In this document: positions 7,277 to 15,655 of the stretch, one piece after another
Layout of the letters: every line of letters begins with the position of its first letter
How positions within the stretch are numbered: the first letter of the stretch is position 1
Assembly (NCBI RefSeq): GCF_000737515.1
Contig: NZ_CP006587.1
Location: 1,841,001-1,905,000 of the forward strand
Reading direction: 5' to 3'
Origin: Hymenobacter sp. APR13
GTDB lineage: Bacteria > Bacteroidota > Bacteroidia > Cytophagales > Hymenobacteraceae
Length of the DNA stretch: 64,000 nucleotides
The notes under the pieces: model-generated
Told to the model about the DNA's origin: nothing
The model's database searches: none
The model's input: only the letters and a program-made list of their open reading frames with translations
Translations under genes and position numbers: made by a program

Positions 7277-9328
7277 TTATTCCTGGTCTTTCTTTTTCAC
7301 CATCGTCAAAATCGTGGCGACGGCTACGGTTTCGCCGGTTTCGTCGGACACGTCTACCAGCCAACGCACGATGCCTTTGGCTACGTCGTCGGCGTCGCGC
7401 TTTTCCTGGGCTATTTTTTCCTTGACGGTGAGCTTCACGCCGATGGTCATGCCGGGGTAGACGGGCTTGGTGAAGCGGCACTCATCGAGGCCGTAGTTGA
7501 GCAGCACGGGGCCTTTGCGCGGGTCCACGAACATGCCGGCGGCCTTGCTGAGCACGTAGTAGCCGTGGGCCACGCGGCCCGTAAACAGCGTGCCATCGAG
7601 GGAAGTGGCGTCGACGTGGGCGTAGAAGTTGTCGCCCGATACCTGCGCGAAGTTGGTGATGTCGGCCTCCGAGACGGTGTGGCGGTGGGTGGTGTAGGTC
7701 TGCCCGATTTCCAGCTCCTCGAAGTAGTGCTGGAAGGGGTGCTTGTCCTTCTCAATCTGCTTGGCCTTGGGCTGGTACACCTGGGTGATGGCCGTAATCA
7801 TACTGGGCGAGCCCTGGATGGCTACGCGCTGCATAAAGTGCTCCACGCCGCGCAGACCGCCCATTTCCTGGCCGCCGCCGGCCCGGCCGGGGCCGCCGTG
7901 TACCAGCAGCGGCAGCGGCGAGCCGTGACCAGTGCTTTCCTTGGCAACCTCGCCGTTGAGCACCAGAATGCGGCCGTGGTGCGTGGCGGCACCTAGCACA
8001 AACTCGGTGGCGGTGGCGGGGCTGTTGGTGGCCACCGAGCATACCAGCGAGCCGCGGCCCATGTTGGCCAGCTCGATGGCTTCGCCTACGTTCTTGTAGG
8101 GCATGAGCGTGCTCACCGGCCCGAAGGCCTCAATTTCGTGCGAGTCGGTGAACTTGAACGGCTCGGAGTTCAGCAGCACAATCGGCGACATGAACGCGCC
8201 GGTTTTGCAGTCGCCGCCGATAACCTGCACGTTGTCCAGGTCGCCGTACACGATGGGCGTGTTCTGGGCTAGGCGCTGCACCTGCTCGCGCACGCGCTTC
8301 ACTTGGTCGAGGCCGGCGAGGGCGCCCATGCGCACGCCCTCGGCCTGCGGATGGCCCACGGTGGTCTGGGCCAGGGCCTTGCCCAGGGCAATCTGCACGT
8401 CTTCCACCAGGTTTTCGGGCACGATGATGCGGCGGATGGCGGTGCATTTCTGCCCGGCTTTGGCCGTCATTTCCTTGCGTACTTCCTTGATGAACAGGTC
8501 GAACTCCACGGTGCCGGGCACGGCGTCGGGGCCCAGCACGGCGGCGTTCAGCGAGTCGGCCTCCATGTTGAACGGCACCGATTCGGCCAGAATGCGCGAG
8601 TGGCCCTTGAGCTTGCGGCCGGTTTCCGCCGAGCCCGTAAACGTCACGACATCCTGGTACGTGACGTGCTCGAGCAGGCCGTGGCCCGTGCCCACCACCA
8701 GCTGCAGCGCGCCCTCGGGCAGAATCCCCGACCGGATGATTTCACGCACTACGGCCTCGGTGAGGTAGGCCGACGGCAGGGCCGGCTTCACGATGGCCGG
8801 CATACCCGCCAGCAGGTTCACGGCAATCTTCTCCAGCATGCCCCAGATGGGGAAGTTGTAGGCGTTGATGTGCACGGCCACGCCCTCCTTGGGCACCATC
8901 AGGTGGTGGCCCATGAAGTTGCCGGCCTTGGACAGCGCAATCGGGTCCGACTCGGCGTAGAATGGCGTATCGGGGAATTTGCGGCGCAGGGAGGCGTTGG
9001 CGAACAGGTTGCCGATGCCGCCTTCGATGTCAATCCAGGAGTCGGCGCGGGTGGCGCCGCTGCGGTAGCTGAGGGTGTAGAAGTCCTCTTTTTTGCTGTC
9101 GAGGTGCAGGGCCAGGGCCTTGAGCATGCGGCCCCGCTCGTGGAAGGTCATGCGGCGCAGCACGGGGTTGCCCACGCGGCGGCCGTAGTCGAGCATGGCC
9201 GCGAAGTCGAGTCCCTCGCCGTCGGCAATGGCCACCACCTCGCCGGTGGAGGCGTCGTAGAGTTCGTGCTGGTCGCCGGAGCCCGCCGTCCAGCGGCCCA
9301 GGGCGTAGTTTTCGAGTAGTTGTGCCAT
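7277..9328 (-). CDS. paaZ: Bifunctional aldehyde dehydrogenase / oxepin-CoA hydrolase PaaZ
   Basis: Opens the seven-membered oxepin-CoA ring and oxidises the resulting aldehyde to 3-oxo-5,6-dehydrosuberyl-CoA. The 683-aa length matches PaaZ of Escherichia coli (681 aa). An N-terminal aldehyde dehydrogenase domain (about 1-515) has Glu256 in FNMEADSLN and the catalytic Cys295 in GQKCTAIRR. A C-terminal MaoC-type hydratase domain (about 530-683) has the SGDNFYAHVD signature with its Asp and His. Both activities should be present. It sits between the thiolase and the terminal hydratase, with hairpin repeats on both sides. Confidence 0.97.
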   Translation of the reverse strand: MAQLLENYALGRWTAGSGDQHELYDASTGEVVAIADGEGLDFAAMLDYGRRVGNPVLRRMTFHERGRMLKALALHLDSKKEDFYTLSYRSGATRADSWIDIEGGIGNLFANASLRRKFPDTPFYAESDPIALSKAGNFMGHHLMVPKEGVAVHINAYNFPIWGMLEKIAVNLLAGMPAIVKPALPSAYLTEAVVREIIRSGILPEGALQLVVGTGHGLLEHVTYQDVVTFTGSAETGRKLKGHSRILAESVPFNMEADSLNAAVLGPDAVPGTVEFDLFIKEVRKEMTAKAGQKCTAIRRIIVPENLVEDVQIALGKALAQTTVGHPQAEGVRMGALAGLDQVKRVREQVQRLAQNTPIVYGDLDNVQVIGGDCKTGAFMSPIVLLNSEPFKFTDSHEIEAFGPVSTLMPYKNVGEAIELANMGRGSLVCSVATNSPATATEFVLGAATHHGRILVLNGEVAKESTGHGSPLPLLVHGGPGRAGGGQEMGGLRGVEHFMQRVAIQGSPSMITAITQVYQPKAKQIEKDKHPFQHYFEELEIGQTYTTHRHTVSEADITNFAQVSGDNFYAHVDATSLDGTLFTGRVAHGYYVLSKAAGMFVDPRKGPVLLNYGLDECRFTKPVYPGMTIGVKLTVKEKIAQEKRDADDVAKGIVRWLVDVSDETGETVAVATILTMVKKKDQE

Positions 9329-9365
9329 TGGTGAATTTGGAGGACCTCACGTTCGCCTCACCCCC

Positions 9366-9396
9366 TAGCCCCCTCTCCAGGGGGAGAGGGGGGCTA
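9366..9396. repeat. GC-rich palindrome TAGCCCCCTCTCC (family F)
   Basis: TAGCCCCCTCTCC and its complement GGAGAGGGGGGCTA around a 4-nt centre. Relatives lie at 9615-9706 and 26582-26628. Confidence 0.8.
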
Positions 9397-9453
9397 GTTT
9401 TCTAGCTTTCTAGCTGGGCGGGTTGTGAGGCTTGTGGGTGGGAAGTTTGGGTT

Positions 9454-9549
9454 GTAGAGACGCAATATTTTGCGTCTCGTCGTTGCTGAGGTTGTTTTAT
9501 ATGCTTTGCCGGTCGCTCAACGGGGAGACGCAAAATATTGCGTCTCTAC
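9454..9549. repeat. Family C hairpin repeat (paaZ-thiolase gap)
   Basis: GTAGAGACGCAATATTTTGC + GTCTC and its inverted copy GAGACGCAAAATATTGCG + TCTCTAC, arms of 25 nt, total 96 bp. Part of a 384-bp gene-free gap (9329-9712) that consists almost entirely of repeats of families F, C and F. Confidence 0.9.
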
Positions 9550-9614
9550 ATCGTGCTTGGGTACCGCAAACTAACGCAAACGGCTCTTTTGTGCGTCGTT
9601 CTGACGGTATCAAC

Positions 9615-9706
9615 CACCCCTAACCCCTCCTTTCCAAGGAGGGGAACTAGCATCTAGCTCTAGAAAACTAGTTCCCCCTCTCTTTTGGAGAGTGGGTTAG
9701 GGGGTG
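9615..9706. repeat. Family F inverted repeat
   Basis: CACCCCTAACCCCTCCTTTC ... GGAACTAG on the left pairs with CTAGTTCCCCCTCTC ... GGGTTAGGGGGTG on the right. Imperfect but long; it ends seven bases before the stop codon of the thiolase gene. Confidence 0.8.
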
Positions 9707-9712
9707 AGGTCC

Positions 9713-10918
9713 TTACGCCCGCTCCAGCACCACCGCGTAGCCCTGGCCTACGCCGATGCACATGGTCACGAGGGCATAGCGCTTGTGCTGGCGGTGCAGC
9801 TCGCGGGCGGCGGCGTTGAGGATGCGGGCGCCGCTCATGCCCAGCGGGTGGCCCAGGGCAATGGCGCCGCCGTTGGGGTTCACGCGCGGGTCGTTATCGG
9901 CGAGGTGCAGGGCGCGCAGGCAGGCTAGGCTTTGGGCAGCAAAGGCCTCGTTCAGCTCGATTACGTCGATGTCGTTGAGGGTGAGGCCGGCCTTCTGCAG
10001 GGCCAGCTGGCTGGCCGGTACCGGGCCGATTCCCATGATGCGCGGCTCCACGCCGGCCACGCCCATGCTCACGATGCGGGCCAGCGGCGTGAGGTTGTGC
10101 TGCTTGATGCCGTCTTCCGAGGCCAGCAGCAGGGCCGCCGCGCCGTCGTTGAGGCCGGAGGCGTTGCCGGCCGTGACGGTGCCGGTTTTGCGGAACGCGG
10201 GGCGCAGCTTGCCGAGGCCTTCGAGGCTGGTGTCGGGCTTCAGGAACTCATCTGCGGCGAAAAGCACCGGCTCGCCTTTGCGCTGCGGAATGGGCACCGG
10301 CGCAATTTCCTCGGCCAGGCGGCCGGCCTGTTGGGCGGCGGCGGCTTTCTGCTGCGAGTGGAGCGCAAACTGGTCCTGGTCGTCGCGGCTGATGTGGTAC
10401 TGGTCCACCAGGTTTTCGGCGGTTTCGCCCATGGCGTCGGTGCCGTAGAGGGCCTGCATCTGGGGGTTGATGAAGCGCCAGCCGAAGCTGGAATCGTACA
10501 TCTGCGAGTCGGTGCCGAAGCCTTTGCTGGGCTTGGATACCACCAGCGGGGCGCGCGTCATGTTCTCCACCCCGCCCGAAATGAACAGGTCACCGTCGCC
10601 GCTGCGGATGGCGCGGGCGGCGGCAATGCTAGCCGAAAGGCCGGAGGCGCAGAGGCGGTTCACGGTTTCGCCGGGTACGGTGGTGGGCATACCGGCCAGC
10701 AGCAGGGCCATACGGGCCACGTTGCGGTTGTCTTCGCCGGCCTGATTGGCGCAGCCCAGCAGCACATCGGCCACGGCGGCGGGGTCGAGGTCGGGGTGGC
10801 GGCGCAGCAGCTCCTGGATGGCGTGGGCCGCCAGGTCGTCGGGCCGCACAGCCGCGAGCGTGCCGCCAAAGTTGCCAATGGGCGTCCGGATTCCGTCGAT
10901 GAGGTAGGCTTGGGTCAT
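9713..10918 (-). CDS. paaJ: 3-oxoadipyl-CoA / 3-oxo-5,6-dehydrosuberyl-CoA thiolase
   Basis: A 401-aa thiolase that cleaves the beta-ketoacyl-CoA products of the pathway to acetyl-CoA and shorter acyl-CoA. Catalytic residues are visible: Cys90 in NRLCASGL, His in GGAIALGHPLGMSG and the second Cys in VTMCIGVGQG. I place the start at MTQAYLIDGIRTPIG, the usual thiolase N-terminus; the open frame runs 28 codons further, but that extension is only the translated arm of a family A repeat. Flanked by paaI and paaZ. PcaF is a close paralogue, but the neighbourhood points to phenylacetate. Confidence 0.95.
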   Translation of the reverse strand: MTQAYLIDGIRTPIGNFGGTLAAVRPDDLAAHAIQELLRRHPDLDPAAVADVLLGCANQAGEDNRNVARMALLLAGMPTTVPGETVNRLCASGLSASIAAARAIRSGDGDLFISGGVENMTRAPLVVSKPSKGFGTDSQMYDSSFGWRFINPQMQALYGTDAMGETAENLVDQYHISRDDQDQFALHSQQKAAAAQQAGRLAEEIAPVPIPQRKGEPVLFAADEFLKPDTSLEGLGKLRPAFRKTGTVTAGNASGLNDGAAALLLASEDGIKQHNLTPLARIVSMGVAGVEPRIMGIGPVPASQLALQKAGLTLNDIDVIELNEAFAAQSLACLRALHLADNDPRVNPNGGAIALGHPLGMSGARILNAAARELHRQHKRYALVTMCIGVGQGYAVVLERA

Positions 10919-10951
10919 GGGGTGGGTGATGGTGATGATTGGGTCAGGAAA

Positions 10952-11101
10952 GAACGTCATGCTGAGCTTGCCGAAGCATCTCGCGTGCTGAGGTTGCTTC
11001 ACTAGCCCAGGGTTTAAACCCTGGGCTACGGAGCGGTTACCATCTGCTTACTATAGCAACGTCAGCACGCGAGATGCTTCGACAAGCTCAGCATGACGTT
11101 C
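10952..11101. repeat. Family A hairpin with a nested palindrome (thiolase-paaI gap)
   Basis: Outer arms GAACGTCATGCTGAGC and GCTCAGCATGACGTTC with the GAAGCATCTCGCGTGCTGA core. The loop contains a separate perfect 26-bp palindrome, TAGCCCAGGGTTT and its complement, at 11003-11028, which belongs to family D. Confidence 0.95.
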
Positions 11102-11109
11102 TACTTGCT

Positions 11110-11547
11110 TCACAGCACTTCCTTGCTCGTCCGGTAGGCGGTGCCTTTGAACAGGGCCAGTGGGGTGCCGTGCTGGTTGGTGAGGCGCAGCTGGTACACC
11201 CCGATTTTGTGCTTGAGGCTTTCCTCGCGGGCTTCCACGGTGATGAGGTCATCGGGACGGCCGGGTTCGAGGAAGTCGATGGTGGCGCTGAGGGCCACGC
11301 TCTGGCGGCCGTGGCTGTTGCAGGCGAAAGCAAACGCCGAATCGGCGGCGGCGAAGGCCACGCCGCCGTGCAGGATGCCGAAGCCGTTGAGCATCTCGGG
11401 CCGCACCCGGAAGTGCAGGCGGCAGTAGCCGGGGGCCATTTCGTCCACTTCCAGCCCCATCCAGTGGCTGAAAGCGTCATCCTGCAGCATCTGGTCTTTC
11501 ACGGCTTCGGCGCGCTGCACGGCGGCGCTAGCGGGCGGCTGGCTCAT
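11110..11547 (-). CDS. paaI: Phenylacetate-pathway acyl-CoA thioesterase PaaI
   Basis: A 145-aa hotdog-fold thioesterase that releases CoA from dead-end hydroxyphenylacetyl-CoA intermediates. The family signature HGGVAFAAADSAFA is at 60-73, with Asn54 in LNGFGILH and the acidic Asp69. Its start lies 20 nt inside the end of paaH, so the two are translationally coupled, one of only two tight junctions in the cluster. Confidence 0.93.
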   Translation of the reverse strand: MSQPPASAAVQRAEAVKDQMLQDDAFSHWMGLEVDEMAPGYCRLHFRVRPEMLNGFGILHGGVAFAAADSAFAFACNSHGRQSVALSATIDFLEPGRPDDLITVEAREESLKHKIGVYQLRLTNQHGTPLALFKGTAYRTSKEVL

Positions 11548-12703
11548 GCTGGGCGAACGTGTGGCCGGCCCGGACCAGGCGGCGCAGCAGCGGGCTGGCG
11601 CGGTAGCGGTCCTCGTGGTAGTCGGCGTAGAGGTCGTCGAGGGTGGTCAGCACGTTCTGCAGGCCCAGCTCGTCGGCCCAAGCCAGCAGGCCTTTGGGGT
11701 AGTTGACGCCCTTGGTCATGGCCAGCTCCAGGTCCTGGCGGGAAGCCACGTTGAGGGCCAGCGCGTCGGCGGCTTCGTTGATGAGCATGGCCAGCACGCG
11801 ATGCACGATGTGGCGGCCCAGGGCTTCGTCGCGGGTGGGCTCGGGCGGGGTGGCGCCGTCGCGGTAGTCGTAGAAGCCACGGCCCGATTTGCGGCCGTAG
11901 TAGCCAGCCTCGAACAGGCGTTTCTGGGTGAAGCTGGGCTTGTAGCGCGGGTCGAAGAAGAACGAGGTAAACACCGACTCCGTGACACGGTAGTTCACGT
12001 CGTGGCCGATGAAATCCATCAGCGCAAACGGCCCCATCCGGAAGCCGCCCAGCTCAGTCAGCGCCCAGTCGATGGTAGCCATATCGGCCACGCCTTCTTC
12101 CAGCAGCCGGATGGCCTCGCCGTAGAACGGCCGCGCCACGCGGTTCACGATGAAGCCCGGCGTGTCTTTGCACAGCACCGGCAGCTTGCCCCAGCTCTGC
12201 ACCAGCTGGCGGATTTCCCCGGCCAGCCCGGCGCGGGTCTGAACCGCCGGAATGATTTCCACCAGCTGCATCAGCGGGGCCGGGTTGAAGAAGTGGATGC
12301 CGATAAACCGCTCGGGCCGCTGGCAGGCCGCCGCAATGCTGGCAATCGACAGCGAGGACGTATTGGAGGCCAGCACGCACTCCGGCGTCACCACCAGCTC
12401 CACTTCCCGGAACAACTGCTGCTTCACGCCCAGGTCTTCCACAATGGCTTCCAGCACCAGCCCGCAGTCGGCAAACTGGTTGATGTCGGTGGTGGGCTGC
12501 ACGCGGGCGGCGGCGGCTTCGGCCGCTTCCGGGGTGATTTTGCCTTTCTCCGCGAGCTTCTGCAAGCCGCCGCGGATGCCGGCTATGGCCCGTTCCAGCG
12601 CGGCCGTGTTCTGGTCGAGCAGGCGCACCGGGTGGCCGGCCTGGGCCACCACCTGCGCAATCCCCGCCCCCATAGCCCCGCTCCCGATAATTCCGATGGT
12701 CAT
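11528..12703 (-). CDS. paaH: 3-hydroxyacyl-CoA dehydrogenase PaaH
   Basis: NAD-dependent oxidation of 3-hydroxyadipyl-CoA to 3-oxoadipyl-CoA. The 391-aa protein has the Rossmann motif GIIGSGAMGAGIAQV at 4-18, the HFFNPAPLM segment near 136 with the catalytic His, and a duplicated C-terminal 3HCDH domain, the second one shortened relative to the 475-aa E. coli protein. Overlaps paaI by 20 nt. A family A hairpin separates it from paaG upstream. Confidence 0.93.
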   Translation of the reverse strand: MTIGIIGSGAMGAGIAQVVAQAGHPVRLLDQNTAALERAIAGIRGGLQKLAEKGKITPEAAEAAAARVQPTTDINQFADCGLVLEAIVEDLGVKQQLFREVELVVTPECVLASNTSSLSIASIAAACQRPERFIGIHFFNPAPLMQLVEIIPAVQTRAGLAGEIRQLVQSWGKLPVLCKDTPGFIVNRVARPFYGEAIRLLEEGVADMATIDWALTELGGFRMGPFALMDFIGHDVNYRVTESVFTSFFFDPRYKPSFTQKRLFEAGYYGRKSGRGFYDYRDGATPPEPTRDEALGRHIVHRVLAMLINEAADALALNVASRQDLELAMTKGVNYPKGLLAWADELGLQNVLTTLDDLYADYHEDRYRASPLLRRLVRAGHTFAQHEPAAR

Positions 12704-12707
12704 TCTT

Positions 12708-12734
12708 TTAGTGCTTAGTGCCTTGTGCTTAGTT
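12708..12734. repeat. Family H fragment before paaH
   Basis: TTTTAGTGCTTAGTGCCTTG + TGCTTAG, joined directly to the left arm of the next hairpin. A shorter fragment of the same type (GTGCTTAGTAG) stands in the same position before paaB. Confidence 0.6.
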
Positions 12735-12835
12735 GAACGTCATGCTGAGCTTGTCGAAGCATCTCGCGTGCTGATGTTGAGTTACTATTTCAATGTCAGC
12801 ACGCGAGATGCTTCGACAAGCTCAGCATGACGTTC
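12735..12835. repeat. Intact family A hairpin (paaH-paaG gap)
   Basis: The best-preserved copy: two 46-nt arms that match at 44 positions, with a 9-nt centre (GTTACTATT). Arms read GAACGTCATGCTGAGC, TTGTCGAAGC and ATCTCGCGTGCTGA from the outside in. Used here as the reference for the family. Confidence 0.97.
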
Positions 12836-12850
12836 TTATTTCATACCGTT

Positions 12851-13636
12851 TTACTGCCCCGTAAACGTCGGCTGGCGCTTTTCCATGAAGGCCGAGACGC
12901 CTTCTTTGTAGTCGGCGGTGCTGCCGGCGCGGAGCTGGTAGTCGGCTTCGGCGCGGAGCTGCTGGGTGAGGGTGTTGGCGAAGGTGCCGTTGAGCAGCTG
13001 CTTGGTGTAGGCGAGGCCCTTGGTGGGCATGGCGGCCAGCTTGCGGGTCAGGGCATCTACTTCGGTGTCGAACTGGTCGTCGGCAAACGTCTTGTAGATC
13101 ATGCCTATCTGCACGGCTTCTGGGGCCGATACCTTGTCGCCGGTCATCATCAGGGCCGTGGCGCGCTGCAGGCCAATGAGGCGGGGCAGGAAGTAGGTGC
13201 CGGCGCTGTCCGGAATCAGCCCGATTTTGCTGAATGCCTGAATAAACGAAGCCGACTCGCGGGCCACCACGATGTCGCAGGCCAGGGCCAGGTTGGCGCC
13301 CGCGCCGGCGGCCACGCCGTTTACGGCCGCCACTACCGGCTTGTCCAGGGCCCGAATCAGCTCCACGATGGGGTTGTAGAGCTGCTCCACAATCTCGGCC
13401 ACCTCGGGGCTGTCGGGGCCGGTGATTTCCGCCAGATCCTGGCCGGCGCAGAAGGCTTTGCCGGTGCCGGTGAGCAGCACGGCGCGCACCTCGGGGTTCT
13501 GCTGGCACTCGCGTAGCCGCTGCTGCAAAGCCAGCGCCACTTCCTTGTTGACGCTGTTGAACACCTGCGGCCGGTTGAAGCGGATGGTAGCCACGCCGGC
13601 TTCGAGGGAGAAGAGAAGTGAGGAAGTTTCGGACAT
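12851..13636 (-). CDS. paaG: Ring-1,2-epoxyphenylacetyl-CoA isomerase PaaG
   Basis: Isomerises the epoxide made by PaaABCE to oxepin-CoA. A 261-aa crotonase with the oxyanion-hole segments KAFCAGQDLAEI (about 60-71) and GVAAGAGANLALACDI (about 105-120) and the region FSKIGLIPDSAGTYFLPRLI, whose acidic residue is typical of PaaG/PaaB isomerases. Length matches E. coli PaaG (262 aa). It lies between hairpins on both sides. Confidence 0.92.
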   Translation of the reverse strand: MSETSSLLFSLEAGVATIRFNRPQVFNSVNKEVALALQQRLRECQQNPEVRAVLLTGTGKAFCAGQDLAEITGPDSPEVAEIVEQLYNPIVELIRALDKPVVAAVNGVAAGAGANLALACDIVVARESASFIQAFSKIGLIPDSAGTYFLPRLIGLQRATALMMTGDKVSAPEAVQIGMIYKTFADDQFDTEVDALTRKLAAMPTKGLAYTKQLLNGTFANTLTQQLRAEADYQLRAGSTADYKEGVSAFMEKRQPTFTGQ

Positions 13637-13671
13637 AGTTCAGGAGTAGGGTGGGACAGGATGAAAAACGG

Positions 13672-13793
13672 CCGTCATGCTGAGCGTAGCCGGAGGCGAA
13701 GTCGAAGCATCTCGCATGCTGACGTTGAATTACCGTTGCAACGTCAGCACGCGAGATGCTTCGGCAAGTGGACGCCAGATGGAGCATGACGTT
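13672..13793. repeat. Mosaic family A hairpin (paaG-paaD gap)
   Basis: The inner stems pair well (CATGCTGACGTTG with CAACGTCAGCACG), but the outer arms differ: the left carries GTAGCCGGAGGCGAAG and the right a different insert, GTGGACGCCAGATG. The two arms come from different variants. Confidence 0.9.
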
Positions 13794-13808
13794 TTTATGC
13801 CAGCTGCA

Positions 13809-14303
13809 TCACGCGTGGCACTTGAAGTAGTCGAAGGGCTCCAGGCAGTCGTCGCACTGGTAGTGGGCTTTGCAGGCGGTGGAGCCGAACTGGCTGACCA
13901 AGTGGGTGTGAGTGGACTTGCAGAGCGGGCAGCGCACAGCCGTATCGGCCCCGAACAGGTTGAGGACGTGGCCGGTGGCGGTGCCATCCACGGGCGGGGC
14001 AATGCCGTAGTCTTCCAGCTTCTGGCGGCCGGCCTGGCTCATCCAGTCGGTGGTCCAGGCGGGGCTGAGCTGGTTGTGGATGTGCACCTGCGTGAGGCCC
14101 TCAGCCAGCAGCCGCAGCCGGATTTCGGTGGCAATGGTGTTCATGGCCGGGCAGCCCGAGTAGGTGGGCGTGATGGTGACGTGCACCTGCTCGCCTTCCA
14201 GCCGAACCCCGCGCACAATGCCCAGGTCCAGGATGCTGAGCACCGGCACCTCAGGGTCGGAAACCTCTTCCAGCAACTGCCAGATGTGCGCTTCGGTGGG
14301 CAT
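13809..14303 (-). CDS. paaD: Phenylacetyl-CoA epoxidase assembly protein PaaD
   Basis: A 164-aa protein needed for active PaaABCE, probably in iron-sulfur or diiron maturation. The N-terminal part is a MIP18/DUF59 domain (about 8-80, with the TPTYSGCPAMN signature). The C-terminal part is a zinc-ribbon-like segment with paired cysteines CPLC and CDDC. The length equals E. coli PaaD (165 aa). A family C hairpin separates it from paaC. Confidence 0.93.
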   Translation of the reverse strand: MPTEAHIWQLLEEVSDPEVPVLSILDLGIVRGVRLEGEQVHVTITPTYSGCPAMNTIATEIRLRLLAEGLTQVHIHNQLSPAWTTDWMSQAGRQKLEDYGIAPPVDGTATGHVLNLFGADTAVRCPLCKSTHTHLVSQFGSTACKAHYQCDDCLEPFDYFKCHA

Positions 14304-14324
14304 TACGTGGGGTTAGTTGAGCGG

Positions 14325-14417
14325 CTGTAGAGACGCGACACTTCGCGTCTCATTGTTGCTGATGTTGTTTTGGCTAGTTCGTTCTTGCGGGAGACGCGAA
14401 GTGTCGCGTCTCTACAG
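14325..14417. repeat. Family C hairpin repeat (paaD-paaC gap)
   Basis: CTGTAGAGACGCGACACTTC + GCGTCTC and the inverted copy GAGACGCGAAGTGTCGCG + TCTCTACAG. Compared with the copy at 9454 the stem carries compensating changes (AATATT to GACACTTC on both arms), so base pairing is preserved. Confidence 0.92.
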
Positions 14418-14422
14418 CCAAT

Positions 14423-15223
14423 TTACCACTGCATGCCCGGGTACGTCCGCTGCATATATTGCAGCTCGGCCAGCAGGTAGCCCAGGTGCTCGGAGTGGCG
14501 GCCGTCTTTGCCGCCTTGCTGGGCAAACACGTTTTCCGGCACGGGCAGGGTGGCTTCCTCGAATACGCGCGCGACGTGGGCGTTTATCTGCTGTTGCAAC
14601 GCGGCGTAGTCGGGCACGAGGCCGGCGGCTTGCAGAGTTTGCTCGGTGGCGGTGGGCGTGGTCAGCTCGCCGCCGAAGCGCCACAGGTTGCGGATGGCCT
14701 TCTCGATGCGCCGCCGACTCTCATCGGTGCCGTCGCCAAGGCGAATCACCCACTCCGAGCTCCACTTGATGTGATAGGCCGCCTCCTTCACCGATTTCTC
14801 GGCAATGGCCGCCAGGTGCGCGTCGGGACCCTGCTGGAGCTGGAGCAGCAGGTGATAGTGGAAGGCATCGTACAAGAACTGCCGCACGATGGTGTGGGCG
14901 AAATCCTGGTTGGGCTGCTCCACCAGCAGCGGGTTGCGGTACTCCACGGCGGGCCGCAGGTAGGCCAGGTCGTCTTCGGTGCGGCCCTGGCCTTCCAGCT
15001 CGGCGGCGTACTGGTAGTAGCTGCGGGCCTCGCCCAGCAAATCCAGCGCAATGTTGGCCATGGCCAAGTCCTGCTCAAGGATGGGGCCGTGCCCGCACCA
15101 CTCGCTCAGGCGGTGGGCCAGAATCAGGCTGGTATCGGCCAGCTGTAGCACGAAGGGCAGCAGCTGCCGCTGCGTTTCGGTGACAGTGGCCAGGGCCGGC
15201 GTGGGCGTGAAGTCGTCCGTCAT
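14423..15223 (-). CDS. paaC: Phenylacetyl-CoA epoxidase structural subunit PaaC
   Basis: A 266-aa ferritin-like helical subunit that pairs with PaaA in the phenylacetyl-CoA 1,2-epoxidase. Recognisable segments are LAHRLSEWCGHGPILEQD (about 34-51), NIALDLLGEARSYYQYA (about 57-73) and AAYHIKWSSEWVIRLGDGT (about 148-166). It lacks a complete diiron ligand set, as expected for the scaffold subunit. Three nucleotides separate it from paaB, so these two are tightly coupled. Confidence 0.95.
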   Translation of the reverse strand: MTDDFTPTPALATVTETQRQLLPFVLQLADTSLILAHRLSEWCGHGPILEQDLAMANIALDLLGEARSYYQYAAELEGQGRTEDDLAYLRPAVEYRNPLLVEQPNQDFAHTIVRQFLYDAFHYHLLLQLQQGPDAHLAAIAEKSVKEAAYHIKWSSEWVIRLGDGTDESRRRIEKAIRNLWRFGGELTTPTATEQTLQAAGLVPDYAALQQQINAHVARVFEEATLPVPENVFAQQGGKDGRHSEHLGYLLAELQYMQRTYPGMQW

Positions 15224-15226
15224 CGG

Positions 15227-15517
15227 TTACATGTGCTTGATGGAATCCGGCACCTGGTAGAAGGTCGGATGGCGGTAGATTTTGTCGTTGGCGGGCTCGT
15301 AGAAAGCGGCCGCGTCGTCGGGGTTGGAGGCGTGCACGTGCGTGCTTTCCACCACCCAGATGCTCACGCCTTCGAGGCGGCGCGTGTACACGTCGCGGGC
15401 GTTCTGGATGGCCATGGCGGCGTCGGCGGCGTGGAGGCTGCCCACGTGCTTATGGTCGAGGCCCTGTTTGCTGCGGATGAAAACCTCCCACAGCGGCCAT
15501 TCTTGTTGCGTCATCAT
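15227..15517 (-). CDS. paaB: Phenylacetyl-CoA epoxidase subunit PaaB
   Basis: A 96-aa subunit that bridges PaaAC heterodimers. Family features are WPLWEVFIRSKQGLDHKHVG at the N-terminus and the C-terminal HPTFYQVPD. Length as in E. coli (95 aa). Its gene is directly followed by paaC and preceded by a hairpin that separates it from paaA. Confidence 0.95.
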   Translation of the reverse strand: MMTQQEWPLWEVFIRSKQGLDHKHVGSLHAADAAMAIQNARDVYTRRLEGVSIWVVESTHVHASNPDDAAAFYEPANDKIYRHPTFYQVPDSIKHM

Positions 15518-15530
15518 TTTGTGCTTAGTA

Positions 15531-15645
15531 GAACGTCATGCTGAGCTTGTCGAAGCATCTTGCGTGCTGACATTGAGTTATTATTTTCAGCGTCAGCACG
15601 CGAGATGCTTCGACTTCGCCTCCGGCTCCGCTCAGCGTGACGTTC
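15531..15645. repeat. Mosaic family A hairpin (paaB-paaA gap)
   Basis: The left arm has the short linker TTGTCGAAG, while the right arm has the long linker CTTCGCCTCCGGCTCCG. Outer ends GAACGTCATGCTGAGC and GCTCAGCGTGACGTTC remain paired. It lies between the stop of paaA and the start of paaB. Confidence 0.92.
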
Positions 15646-15655
15646 GATGATAAAC

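Noticed and set aside
9329..9712. An insertion sequence in the paaZ-thiolase gap
   Set aside because: No transposase frame exists on either strand; the gap consists of three short inverted repeats.
10919..11002. N-terminal extension of the thiolase by 28 residues
   Set aside because: The extension is the translated arm of a family A repeat and precedes the standard thiolase N-terminus.
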